Part shown: positions 1-11,860 of the stretch, one piece after another
Position numbering within the stretch: the stretch's first letter is position 1
Layout: every line of letters starts with the position of its first letter
Origin: Carya illinoinensis
Taxonomy: Eukaryota; Streptophyta; Magnoliopsida; Fagales; Juglandaceae
DNA: 64,000 nt
Assembly: GCF_018687715.1 (NCBI RefSeq)
Contig: NC_056758.1
Location: forward strand, 22,300,501 to 22,364,500
Reading direction: 5' to 3'
Made by a program: the position numbers and the translations under genes
The notes under the pieces: generated by a model
The model's input: only the letters and a program-made list of their open reading frames with translations
Databases searched by the model: none
Told to the model about the DNA's origin: nothing

Positions 1-205
1 ACTTGTTGCAATGCACCAGAAGGAGAACTTAGGTCGGATTGGCGGTGATTTCAGCATTATTCACATGGCCTTTCTTTTATTGGTAGGTTTTGGATCCAGC
101 CGAAGCTTCTAAGTCAATTTTAGAATGATGAGAAACAACAAAGAAAGTAATAAGATCTGTATAAAAAATGTTATAAAGAACTAAAAAGAAAAGTAGGCCC
201 AAAAC

Positions 206-694
206 ATTGTTGAGAGATTACAAATCTTGTGTAAGTCAATTACTTCCCATAATTCAACCTAAAAGGATAACCACGGGTAGATGGGGAACGTTAGAGGCGT
301 GTGGCAGTTGTTGGACCTGAGGGAAACTAAATGTAAGGTTTATGTGGGCGTCCAAAGCGAGGAATGAAACAATAGACGAGTTTCCTTGTGTAAATTGGTC
401 CAGTGCAAGAACTAAACAAGTATGGTCAAGGTGGGGTGTAAACGTTGAAATTTTCTTGATAAAAACGGTCTAAAAGGCTTCGGGTAGGGGCCAACTTGTT
501 GCAACGGCCAGGAAGGATCGCGTTGGTGCCGATTGGCGGTGATTCGAGCATTATCGACATGGAAGTGTGTCATGTTTTTGATAAATCCTAATCATCTAAT
601 TGAATCTTAGAATGTTGGAAACGACAAGAAAATCATTATGATCAGAATGAAAAAAATGGTTATGAAGAACAAAAAAGGAGGTTAAACTCGAAAG
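206..694 (+). repeat. Half-unit X (representative copy)
   Basis: First half of the 984 bp monomer, starting at attgttgagagatta. Landmarks in order are a gatggggaacgtt block, gaggcgtgtggcag, aggaatgaaacaatagacg, caaggtggggtgtaaacg, cgattggcggtgattcg and aaaaaaggaggttaaac at its end. The same landmarks occur in changed form and in the same order in the following half (695-1188), so X and Y are ancient duplicates of a unit near 490 bp. X contains the 8-base palindrome gttgcaac at 498-505. Most X copies have a TGA in the frame that is aligned with the Y open frame. Confidence 0.9.
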
Positions 695-1188
695 ATTGTT
701 GAGAGATGACTAAATCTTGTGCAACTCGATTACATCCTTTGAATCAAGCTAAATGCTTAACGATGCGGCAGATGGGGAACCTTAGGGGAATGTGGCACAT
801 CTTGAAGTTGAGGAAACTAAATTGTAAGGTTTATGTTTGCTTCAAATCGAAGAATGAAACAAAAGATTGGTTTCTTGTTGTAAATTCGTTCAATGCCAGA
901 ACTGAACTAGTTTGGTAGAGGTGGGGTGCAAACGATGAGATTACGGATAAGGAAATGGTGTGAATGGCATGGGCTAGGGGCGGACTTGTCGCAATGCACA
1001 AGAAGGAGAACTTAGGTCGGATTGGCGGTGATTTCAGAATTATTCACATGGCCTTTCTTTTATTGACAGGTTTTGGATCTAGCCTAATCTTCTAAGTCAA
1101 TCTTAGAATGATGAGAAACAACAAAGAAAGCAATAAGATCCGTATAAACAATGTTATAAAGAACTAAAAAGAAAAGTAGGCCCAAAAC
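695..1188 (+). repeat. Half-unit Y (representative copy)
   Basis: Second half of the monomer, starting attgttgagagatgac in class A and aatgctgagagatgac in class B. It aligns with X from end to end: gatggggaaccttag matches gatggggaacgttag, aaactaaattgtaagg matches aaactaaatgtaagg, and cggattggcggtgattt matches cgattggcggtgattcg. The Y copies carry a 70-codon plus-strand frame (706-918 in this copy) always closed by TAG within tggtagagg, and in class B a 69-codon minus-strand frame across it. Both are treated here as by-products of the repeat. One-base length differences, for example near 811-835 against the X half, show that indels accumulated after the X/Y split. Confidence 0.9.
706..918 (+). 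other. Recurrent 70-codon Y frame (representative, not called as a gene)
   Basis: Nearly every Y half has this frame, from the ATG in gagATGact to a TAG in tggtagagg. The translation is almost constant because the DNA is. It starts MTKSCATRLHPLNQAK and ends ARTELVW, and I recognise no family. The frame stays open past the TAG for about 50 more codons in class B before a TAA. A TGA sits two codons upstream of the ATG. Between X and Y, differences over 31 aligned codons (for example 1821-1913 against 361-453) fall mostly at second codon positions, which argues against protein-level selection. No promoter or intron signals were evident. Confidence 0.6.
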
Positions 1189-2172
1189 ATTGTTGAGAGA
1201 TTACTAATCTTGTGTAAGTCAATTACTTCCCTTAATTCAACCTAAAGGGATAACCACGGGTAGATGGGGAACGTTAGAGGCGTGTGGCAGTTGTTGGACC
1301 TGAGGGAAACTAAATGTAAGGTTTATGTGGGCGTCCAAAGCGAGGAATGAAACAATAGACGAGTTTCCTTGTGTAAATTGGTCCAGTGCAAGAACTAAAC
1401 AAGTATGGTCAAGGTGGGGTGTAAACGTTGAAATTTTCCTTATGAAAATGGTCTAAAAGGCTTCGTGTAGGGGCCAACTTGTTGCAACGGCCATGAAGGA
1501 TCGCCTTGGTACCGATTGGCGGTGATTCGAGCATTATCGACATGGAAGTGTGTCATGTCTTTGATAAAGCCAAATCATCTAATTCAATCTTAAAATGTTG
1601 GAAAACGACAAGAAAATCAATATGATCAAAATGATGGAAATGGTTACGAAGAACGAAAAAGGAGGTTAAACTCGAAACAATGCTGAGAGATGACTAAATC
1701 TTGTGCAACTCGATTACATCCTTTGAATCAAGCAAAAAGCTTAACAATGCGGTATATGGGGAACCTTAGGGGAATGTGGCACTTCTTGAAGTTGAGGAAA
1801 CTAAGTTGTAAGGTTTATGTTTGCTTCAAATGGAAGAATGAAACAAAAGATTGGTTTCTTGTTGTAAATTCGTTCAATGCCAGAACTGAACTAGTATGGT
1901 AGAGGTGGGGTGCAAACGATGACATTACGGATGAGGAAATGGTGGGAATGGCATGGGCTAGGGGTGGACTTGTTGCAATGCACCAGAAGGAGAACTTAGG
2001 TCGGATTGGCGGTGATTTCAGCATTATTCACATGGCCTTTCTTTTATTGGTAGGTTTTGGATCCAGCCGAAACTTCTAAGTCAATTTTATAATGATGAGA
2101 AACAACAAAAAAAGTAATAAGATCCGTATAAAAAATGTTAGAAAGAACTAAAAAGAAAAGTAGGCCCAAAAC
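1189..2172 (+). repeat. Class B monomer (representative, 984 bp)
   Basis: The second monomer class. Markers in X are ccttatgaaaatgg, cttcgtgtagg, ggccatgaagg, ggtaccgat, gataaagccaaatc and ggaaaacgac (one A longer than class A). Markers in Y are gcaaaaagcttaacaatg, gcggtatatgg, cacttcttgaag, aaatggaag, gatgaggaaatggtggg, gttgcaatgc, cagcattatt, ttggtagg and ggatccagccgaa. Class B carries ggatcc and ggtacc palindromes that class A lacks, so BamHI or KpnI digestion would read out the class order. There are 30 class B Y anchors. Confidence 0.9.
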
Positions 2173-5100
2173 ATTGTTGAGAGATTACAAATCTTGTGTA
2201 AGTCAATTACTTCCCTTAATTCAACCTAAAGGGATAACCACGGGTAGATGGGGAACGTTAGAGGCGTGTGGCAGTTGTTGGACCTGAGGGAAACTAAATG
2301 TAAGGTTTATGTGGGCGTCCAAAGCGAGGAATGAAACAATAGACGAGTTTCCTTGTGTAAATTGGTCCAGTGCAAGAACTAAACAAGTATGGTCAAGGTG
2401 GGGTGTAAACGTTGAAATTTTCTTGATAAAAACGGTCTAAAAGGCTTCGGGTAGTGGCCAACTTGTTGCAACGGCCAGGAAGGATCGCGTTGGTGCCAAT
2501 CGGCGGTGATTCGAGCATTATCGACATAGAAGTGTGTCATGTCTTTGATAAATCCTAATCATCTAATTGAATCTTAGAATGTTGGAAACGACAAGAAAAT
2601 CATTATGATCAGAATGAAAAAAATGGTTATGAAGAACAAAAAAGGAGGTTAAACTCGAAAGATTGTTGAGAGATGGCTAAATCTTGTGCAACTCGATTAC
2701 ATCCTTTGAATCAAGCTAAATGCTTAACGATGCGGCAGATGGGGAACCTTAGGGGAATGTGGCACATCTTGAAGTTGAGGAAACTAAATTGTAAGGTTTA
2801 TGTTTGCTTCAAATCGAAGAATGAAACAAAAGATTGGTTTCTTGTTGTAAATTCGTTCAATGCCAGAACTGAACTAGTTTGGTAGAGGTGGGGTGCAAAC
2901 GATGAGATTACGGATAAGGAAATGGTGTGAATGGCATGGGCTAGGGGCGGACTTGTCGCAATGCACAAGAAGGAGAACTTAGGTCGGATTGGCGGTGATT
3001 TCAGAATTATTCACATGGCCTTTCTTTTATTGACAGGTTTTGGATCTAGCCTAATCTTCTAAGTCAATCTTAGAATGATGAGAAACAACAAAGAAAGCAA
3101 TAAGATCCGTATAAACAATGTTATAAAGAACTAAAAAGAAAAGTAGGCCCAAAACATTGTTGAGAGATTACTAATCTTGTGTAAGTCAATTACTTCCCTT
3201 AATTCAACCTAAAGGGATAACCACGGGTGGATGGGGAACGTTAGAGGCGTGTGGCAGTTGTTGGACCTGAGGGAAACTAAATGTAAGGTTTATGTGGGCG
3301 TCCAAAGCGAGGAATGAAACAATAGACGAGTTTCCTTGTGTAAATTGGTCCAGTGCAAGAACTAAACAAGTATGGTCAAGGTGGGGTGTAAACGTTGAAA
3401 TTTTCCTTATGAAAATGGTCTAAAAGGCTTCGTGTAGGGGCCAACTTGTTGCAACGGCCATGAAGGATCGCCTTGGTACCGATTGGCGGTGATTCGAGCA
3501 TTATCGACATGGAAGTGTGTCATGTCCTTGATAAAGCCAAATCATCTAATTCAATCTTAAAATGTTGGAAAACGACAAGAAAATCAATATCATCAAAATG
3601 ATGGAAATGGTTACGAAGAACAAAAAAGGAGGTTAAACTCGAAACAATGCTGAGAGATGACTAAATCTTGTGCAACTAGATTACATCCTTTGAATCAAGC
3701 AAAAAGCTTAACAATGCGGTATATGGGGAACCTTAGGGGAATGTGGCACTTCTTGAAGTTGAGGAAACTAAGTTGTAAGGTTTATGTTTGCTTCAAATGG
3801 AAGAATGAAACAAAAGATTGGTTTCTTCTTGTAAATTCGTTCAATGCCAGAACTGAACTAGTATGGTAGAGGTGGGGTGCAAACGATGACATTACGGATG
3901 AGGAAATGGTGGGAATGGCATGGGCTAGGGGTGGACTTGTTGCAATGCACCAGAAGGAGAACTTAGGTCGGATTGGCGGTGATTTCAGCATTATTCACAT
4001 GGCCTTTCTTTTATTGGTAGGTTTTGGATCCAGCCGAAGCTTCTAAGTCAATTTTAGAATGATGAGAAACAACAAAGAAAGTAATAAGATCTGTATAAAA
4101 AATGTTATAAAGAACTAAAAAGAAAAGTAGGCCCAAAACATTGTTGAGAGATTACAAATCTTGTGTAAGTCAATTACTTCCCATAATTCAACCTAAAAGG
4201 ATAACCACGGGTAGATGGGGAACGTTAGAGGCGTGTGGCAGTTGTTGGACCTGAGGGAAACTAAATGTAAGGTTTATGTGGGCGTCCAAAGCGAGGAATG
4301 AAACAATAGACGAGTTTCCTTGTGTAAATTGGTCCAGTGCAAGAACTAAACAAGTATGGTCAAGGTGGGGTGTAAACGTTGAAATTTTCTTGATAAAAAC
4401 GGTCTAAAAGGCTTCGGGTAGGGGCCAACTTGTTGCAACGGCCAGGAAGGATCGCGTTGGTGCCGATTGGCGGTGATTCGAGCATTATCGACATGGAAGT
4501 GTGTCATGTCTTTGATAAATCCTAATCATCTAATTGAATCTTAGAATGTTGGAAACGACAAGAAAATCATTATGATCAGAATGAAAAAAATGGTTATGAA
4601 GAACAAAAAAGGAGGTTAAACTCGAAAGATTGTTGAAAGATGACTAAATCTTGTGCAACTCGATTACATCCTTTGAATCAAGCTAAATGCTTAACGATGC
4701 GGCAGATGGGGAACCTTAGGGGAATGTGGCACATCTTGAAGTTGAGGAAACTAAATTGTAAGGTTTATGTTTGCTTCAAATCGAAGAATGAAACAAAAGA
4801 TTGGTTTCTTGTTGTAAATTCGTTCAATGCCAGAACTGAACTAGTTTGGTAGAGGTGGGGTGCAAACGATGAGATTACGGATAAGGAAATGGTGTGAATG
4901 GCATGGGCTAGGGGCGGACTTGTCGCAATGCACAAGAAGGAGAACTTAGGTCGGATTGGCGGTGATTTCAGAATTATTCACATGGCCTTTCTTTTATTGA
5001 CAGGTTTTGGATCTAGCCTAATCTTCTAAGTCAATCTTAGAATGATGAGAAACAACAAAGAAAGCAATAAGATCCGTATAAACACTGTTATAAAGAACTA

Positions 5101-8100
5101 AAAAGAAAAGTAGGCCCAAAACATTGTTGAGAGATTACTAATCTTGTGTAAGTCAATTACTTCCCTTAATTCAACCTAAAGGGATAACCACGGGTAGATG
5201 GGGAACGTTAGAGGCGTGTGGCAGTTGTTGGACCTGAGGGAAACTAAATGTAAGGTTTATGTGGGCGTCCAAAGCGAGGAATGAAACAATAGACGAGTTT
5301 CCTTGTGTAAATTGGTCCAGTGCAAGAACTAAACAAGTATGGTCAAGGTGGGGTGTAAACGTTGAAATTTTCCTTATGAAAATGGTCTAAAAGGCTTCGT
5401 GTAGGGGCCAACTTGTTGCAACGGCCATGAAGGATCGCCTTGGTACCGATTGGCGGTGATTCGAGCATTATCGACATGGAAGTGTGTCATGTCTTTGATA
5501 AAGCCAAATCATCTAATTCAATCTTAAAATGTTGGAAAACGACAAGAAAATCAATATGATCAAAATGATGGAAATGGTTACGAAGAACGAAAAAGGAGGT
5601 TAAACTCGAAACAATGCTGAGAGATGACTAAATCTTGTGCAACTCGATTACATCCTTTGAATCAAGCAAAAAGCTTAACAATGCGGTATATGGGGAACCT
5701 TAGGGGAATGTGGCACTTCTTGAAGTTGAGGAAACTAAGTTGTAAGGTTTATGTTTGCTTCAAATCGAAGAATGAAACAAAAGATTGGTTTCTTGTTGTA
5801 AATTCGTTCAATGCCAGAACTGAACTAGTATGGTAGAGGTGGGGTGCAAACGATGACATTACGGATGAGGAAATGGTGGGAATGGCATGGGCTAGGGGTG
5901 GACTTGTTGCAATGCACCAGAAGGAGAACTTAGGTCGGATTGGCGGTGATTTCAGCATTATTCACATGGCCTTTCTTTTATTGGTAGGTTTTGGATCCAG
6001 CCGAAACTTCTAAGTCAATTTTAGAATGATGAGAAACAACAAAAAAAGTAATAAGATCCGTATAAAAAATGTTAGAAAGAACTAAAAAGAAAAGTAGGCC
6101 CAAAACATTGTTGAGAGATTACAAATCTTGTGTAAGTCAATTACTTCCCTTAATTCAACCTAAAGGGATAACCACGGGTGGATGGGGAACGTTAGAGGCG
6201 TGTGGCAGTTGTTGGACCTGAGGGAAACTAAATGTAAGGTTTATGTGGGCGTCCAAAGCGAGGAATGAAACAATAGACGAGTTTCCTTGTGTAAATTGGT
6301 CCAGTGCAAGAACTAAACAAGTATGGTCAAGGTGGGGTGTAAACGTTGAAATTTTCCTTATGAAAATGGTCTAAAAGGCTTCGTGTAGGGGCCAACTTGT
6401 TGCAACTGCCATGAAGGATCGCCTTGGTACCGATTGGCGGTGATTCGAGCATTATCGACATGGAAGTGTGTCATGTCTTTGATAAAGCCAAATCATCTAA
6501 TTCAATCTTAAAATGTTGGAAAACGACAAGAAAATCAATATCATCAAAATGATGGAAATGGTTACGAAGAACAAAAAAGGAGGTTAAACTCGAAACAATG
6601 CTGAGAGATGACTAAATGTTGTGCAACTCGATTACATCCTTTGAATCAAGCAAAAAGCTTAACAATGCGGTATATGGGGAACCTTAGGGGAATGTGGCAC
6701 TTCTTGAAGTTGAGGAAACTAAGTTGTAAGGTTTATGTTTGCTTCAAATGGAAGAATGAAACAAAAGATTGGTTTCTTGCTGTAAATTCGTTCAATGCCA
6801 GAACTGAACTAGTATGGTAGAGGTGGGGTGCAAACGATGACATTACGGATGAGGAAATGGTGGGAATGGCATGGGCTAGGGGTGGACTTGTTGCAATGCA
6901 CCAGAAGGAGAACTTAGGTCGGATTGGCGGTGATTTCAGCATTATTCACATGGCCTTTCTTTTATTGGTAGGTTTTGGATCCAGCCGAAGCTTCTAAGTC
7001 AATTTTAGAATGATGAGAAACAACAAAAAAAGTAATAAGATCCGTATAAAAAATGTTGTAAAGAACTAAAAAGAAAAGTAGGCCCAAACATTGTTGAGAG
7101 ATTACAAATCTTGTGTAAGTCAATTACTTCCCTTAATTCAACCTAAAGGGATAACCACGGGTAGATGGGGAACGTTAGAGGCGTGTGGCAGTTGTTGGAC
7201 CTGAGGGAAAATAAATGTAAGGTTTATGTGGGCGTCCAAAGCGAGGAATGAAACAATAGACGAGTTTCCTTGTGTAAATTGGTCCAGTGCAAGAACTAAA
7301 CAAGTATGGTCAAGGTGGGGTGTAAACGTTGAAATTTTCTTGATAAAAACGGTCTAAAAGGCTTCGGGTAGGGGCCAACTTGTTGCAACGGCCAGGAAGG
7401 ATCGCGTTGGTGCCGATTGGCGGTGATTCCAGCATTATCGACATGGAAGTGTGTCATGTCTTTGATAAATCGTAATCATCTAATTGAATCTTAGAATGTT
7501 GGAAACGACAAGAAAATCATTATGATCAGAATGAAAAAAATGGTTATGAAGAACAAAAAAGGAGGTTAAACTCGAAAGATTGTTGAGAGATGACTAAATC
7601 TTGTGCAACTCGATTACATCCTTTGAATCAAGCTAAATGCTTAACGATGCGGCAGATGGGGAACCTTAGGGGAATGTGGCACATCTTGAAGTTGAGGAAA
7701 CTAAATTGTAAGGTTTATGTTTGCTTCAAATCGAAGAATGAAACAAAAGATTGGTTTCTTGTTGTAAATTCGTTCAATGCCAGAACTGAACTAGTTTGGT
7801 AGAGGTGGGGTGCAAACGATGAGATTACGGATAAGGAAATGGTGTGAATGGCATGGGCTAGGGGCGGACTTGTCGCAATGCACAAGAAGGAGAACTTAGG
7901 TCGGATTGGCGGTGATTTCAGAATTATTCACATGGCCTTTCTTTTATTGACAGGTTTTGGATCTAGCCTAATCTTCTAAGTCAATCTTAGAATGATGAGA
8001 AACAACAAAGAAAGCAAAAAGATCCGTATAAACAATGTTATAAAGAACTAAAAAGAAAAGTAGGCCCAAAACATTGTTGAGAGATTACTAATCTTGTGTA

Positions 8101-11100
8101 AGTCAATTACTTCCCTTAATTCAACCTAAAGGGATAACCACGGGTAGATGGGGAACGTTAGAGGCGTGTGGCAGTTGTTGGACCTGAGGGAAACTAAATG
8201 TAAGGTTTATGTGGGCGTCCAAAGCGAGGAATGAAACAATAGACGAGTTTCCTTGTGTAAATTGGTCCAGTGCAAGAACTAAACAAGTATGGTCAAGGTG
8301 GGGTGTAAACGTTGAAATTTTCCTTATGAAAATGGTCTAAAAGGCTTCGTGTAGGGGCCAACTTGTTGCAACGGCCATGAAGGATCGCCTTGGTACCGAT
8401 TGGCGGTGATTCGAGCATTATCGACATGGAAGTGTGTCATGTCTTTGATAAAGCCAAATCATCTAATTCAATCTTAAAATGTTGGAAAACGACAAGAAAA
8501 TCAATATGATCAAAATGATGGAAATGGTTACGAAGAACAAAAAAGGAGGTTAAACTCGAAACAATGCTGAGAGATGACTAAATCTTGTGCAACTCGATTA
8601 CATCCTTTGAATCAAGCAAAAAGCTTAACAATGCGGTATATGGGGAACCTTAGGGGAATGTGGCACTTCTTGAAGTTGAGGAAACTAAGTTGTAAGGTTT
8701 ATGTTTGCTTCAAAGGGAAGAATGAAACAAAAGATTGGTTTCTTGTTGTAAATTCGTTCAATGCCAGAACTGAACTAGTATGGTAGAGGTGGGGTGCAAA
8801 CGAAGACATTACGGATGAGGAAATGGTGGGAATGGCATGGGCTAGGGGTGGACTTGTTGCAATGCACCAGAAGGAGAACTTAGGTCGGATTGGCGGTGAT
8901 TTCAGCATTATTCACATGGCCTTTCTTTTATTGGTAGGTTTTGGATCCAGCCGAAGCTTCTAAGTCAATTTTAGAATGATGAGAAACAACAAAAAAAGTA
9001 ATAAGACCCGTGTAAAAAATGTTATAAAGAACTAAAAAGAAAAGTAGGCCCAAAACATTGTTGAGAGATTACAAATCTTGTGTAAGTCAATTACTTCCCT
9101 TAATTCAACCTAAAGGGATAACCACGGGTAGATGGGGAACGTTAGAGGCGTGTGGCAGTTGTCGGACCTGAGGGAAACTAAATGTAAGGTTTATGTGGGC
9201 GTCCAAAGCGAGGAATGAAACAATAGACGAGTTTCCTTGTGTAAATTGGTCCAGTGCAAGAACTAAACAAGTATGGTCAAGGTGGGGTGTAAACGTTGAA
9301 ATTTTCTTGATAAAAACGGTCTAAAAGGCTTCGGGTAGGGGCCAACTTGTTGCAACGGCCAGGAAGGATCGCGTTGGTGCCGATTGGCGGTGATTCCAGC
9401 ATTATCGACATGGAAGTGTGTCATGTCTTTGATAAATCCTAATCATCTAATTGAATCTTAGAGTGTTGGAAACGACAAGAAAATCATTATGATCAGAATG
9501 AAAAAAATGGTTATGAAGAACAAAAAAGGAGGTTAAACTCGAAAGATTGTTGAGAGATGACTAAATGTTGTGCAACTCGATTACATCCTTTGAATCAAGC
9601 TAAATGCTTAACGATGCGGCAGATGGGGAACCTTAGGGGAATGTGGCACATCTTGAAGTTGAGGAAACTAAATTGTAAGGTTTATGTTTGCTTCAAATCG
9701 AAGAATGAAACAAAAGATTGGTTTCTTGTTGTAAATTCGTTCAATGCCAGAACTGAACTAGTATGGTAGAGGTGGGGTGCAAACGATGAGATTACGGATA
9801 AGGAAATGGTGTGAATGGCATGGGCTAGGGGCGGCCTTGTCGCAATGCACAAGAAGGAGAACTTAGGTCGGATTGGCGGTGATTTCAGAATTATTCACAT
9901 GGCCTTTCTTTTATTGACAGGTTTTGGATCTAGCCTAATCTTCTAAGTCAATCTTAGAATGATGAGAAACAACAAAGAAAGCAATAAGATCCGTATAAAC
10001 AATGTTATAAAGAACTAAAAAGAAAAGTAGGCCCAAAACATTGTTGAGAGATTACTAATCTTGTGTAAGTCAATTACTTCCCTTAATTCAACCTAAAGGG
10101 GATAACCACGGGTAGATGGGGAACGTTAGAGGCGTGTGGCAGTTGTTGGACCTGAGGGAAACTAAATGTAAGGTTTATGTGGGCGTCCAAAGCGAGGAAT
10201 GAAACAATAGACGAGTTTCCTTGTGTAAATTGGTCCAGTGCAAGAACTAAACAAGTATGGTCAAGGTGGGGTGTAAACGTTGAAATTTTCTTGATAAAAA
10301 CGGTCTAAAAGTCTTCGAGTAGCGGCCAACTTGTTGCAACGGCCAGGAAGGATCGCGTTCGTGCCGATTGGCGGTGATTCGAGCATTATCGACATGGAAG
10401 TGTGTCATGTCTTTGATAAATCCTAATCATCTAATTGAATCTTAGAATGTTGGAAACGACAAGAAAATCATTATGATCAGAATGAAAAAAATGGTTATGA
10501 AGAACGAAAAAGGAGGTTAAACTCGAAAGATTGTTGAGAGATGACTAAATCTTGTGCAACTCGATTACATCCTTTGAATCAAGCTAAATGCTTAACGATG
10601 CGGCAGATGGGGAACCTTAGGCGAATGTGGCGCATCTTGAAGTTGAGGAAACTAAATTGTAAGGTTTATGTTTGCTTCAAATCGAAGAATGAAACAAAAG
10701 ATTGGTTTCTTGTTGTAAATTCGTTCAATGCCAGAACTGAACTAGTATGGTAGAGGTGGGGTGCAAACGATGACATTACGGATAAGGAAATGGTGTGAAT
10801 GGCATGGGCTAGGGCCGGACTTGTCGCAATGCACAAGAAGGAGAACGTAGGTCGGATTGGCGGTGATTTCAGAATTATTCACATGGCCTTTCTTTTATTG
10901 ACAGGTTTTGGATCTAGCCTAATCTTCTAAGTCAATCTTAGAATGATGAGAAACAACAAAGAAAGCAATAAGATCCGTATAAACAATGTTATAAAGAACT
11001 AAAAAGAAAAGTAGGCCCAAAACATTGTTGAGAGATTACTAATCTTGTGTAAGTCAATTACTTCCCTTAATTCAACCTAAAGGGATTAACCACGGGTAGA

Positions 11101-11524
11101 TGGGGAACGTTAGAGGCGTGTGGCAGTTGTTGGACCTGAGGGAAACTAAATGTAAGGTTTATGTGGGCTTCCAAAGCGAGGAATGAAACAATACACGAGT
11201 TTCCTTGTGTAAATTGGTCCAGTGCAAGAACTAAACAAGTATGGTCAAGGTGGGGTGTAAACGTTGAAATTTTCCTTATGAAAATGGTCTAAAAGGCTTC
11301 GTGTAGGGGCCAACTTGTTGCAACGGCCATGAAGGATCGCCTTGGTACCGATTGGCGGTGATTCGAGCATTATCGACATGGAAGTGTGTCATGTCTTTGA
11401 TAAAGCCAAATCATCTAATTCAATTTAAAATGTTGGAAAACGACAAGAAAATCAATATGATCAAAATGAAGGAAATGGTTACGAAGATCAAAAAAGGAGG
11501 TTAAACTCGAAACAATGCTGAGAG

Positions 11525-11860
11525 ATGACTAAATCTTGTGCAACTCGATTACATCCTTTGAATCAAGCAAAAAGCTTAACAATGCGGTATATGGGGAACC
11601 TTAGGGGAATGTGGCACTTCTTGAAGTTGAGGAAACTAAATTGTAAGGTTTATTGTTTGCTTCAAATGGAAGAATGAAACAAAAGATTGGTTTCTTGTTG
11701 TAAATTCGTTTAATGCCAGAACTGAACTAGTATGGTAGAGGTGGGGTGCAAACGATGACATTACGAATGAGGAAATGGTGGGAATGGCATGGGCTAGGGG
11801 TGGACTTGTTGCAATGCACAAGAAGGAGAACTTAGGTCGGATTGGCGGTGATTTCAGCAT
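11525..11860 (+). repeat. Class B Y half with a one-base insertion
   Basis: The Y half beginning at anchor 11525 reads ggtttattgtttgc where all others read ggtttatgtttgc, a one-base insertion at about 11653. This breaks the 70-codon plus-strand frame, and on the minus strand it removes the usual stop and extends that frame to 74 codons (11636-11860). The preceding X half also has a one-base loss (caatttaaaatg, about 11421). One copy in 65 carrying this change is what a neutral repeat would show. Confidence 0.75.

Larger units (their letters stand above)
206..1188 (+). repeat. Class A monomer (representative, 983 bp)
   Basis: One of two monomer classes. Class A markers in the X half are cttgataaaaacgg, cttcgggtagg, ggccaggaagg, ggtgccgat, gataaatcctaatc and ggaaacgac. 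In the Y half they are gctaaatgcttaacgatg, gcggcagatgg, cacatcttgaag, aaatcgaag, gataaggaaatggtgtg, gtcgcaatgc, cagaattatt, ttgacagg and ggatctagcctaatc. These variants are inherited together over most of the window, which makes A a real lineage. There are 35 class A Y anchors. Some copies carry only part of the set; see the mosaic entries. Confidence 0.9.
1..10500 (+). repeat. Higher-order block I: A-B dimers of about 1967 bp
   Basis: Y anchors alternate A 706, B 1690, A 2673, B 3657, A 4640, B 5624, then B 6608, A 7590, B 8574, A 9557. Dimer spacing is 1967 bp (706-2673-4640). The alternation breaks once, where two B units are adjacent (5624, 6608). Unit 5624 carries the class A string aaatcgaag at about 5761-5769 inside an otherwise class B half, a short conversion patch. 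A one-base loss at about 7085 (ggcccaaaca) accounts for the 982 bp interval before 7590. Confidence 0.85.

Noticed and set aside
206..694. Half-unit X as three sub-repeats of about 164 bp
   Set aside because: Faint echoes exist (cttgtgtaa at about 226 and 385; gatgggg and ggtgggg at about 280 and 430) but the offsets differ (159 and 150 bp) and alignment does not extend.
676..706. aggaggtt upstream of the recurrent ATG as a ribosome binding site
   Set aside because: It lies about 25 bases from the ATG, too far for bacterial initiation, and the sequence context is a eukaryotic-type satellite. The purine-rich string is simply part of the repeat.
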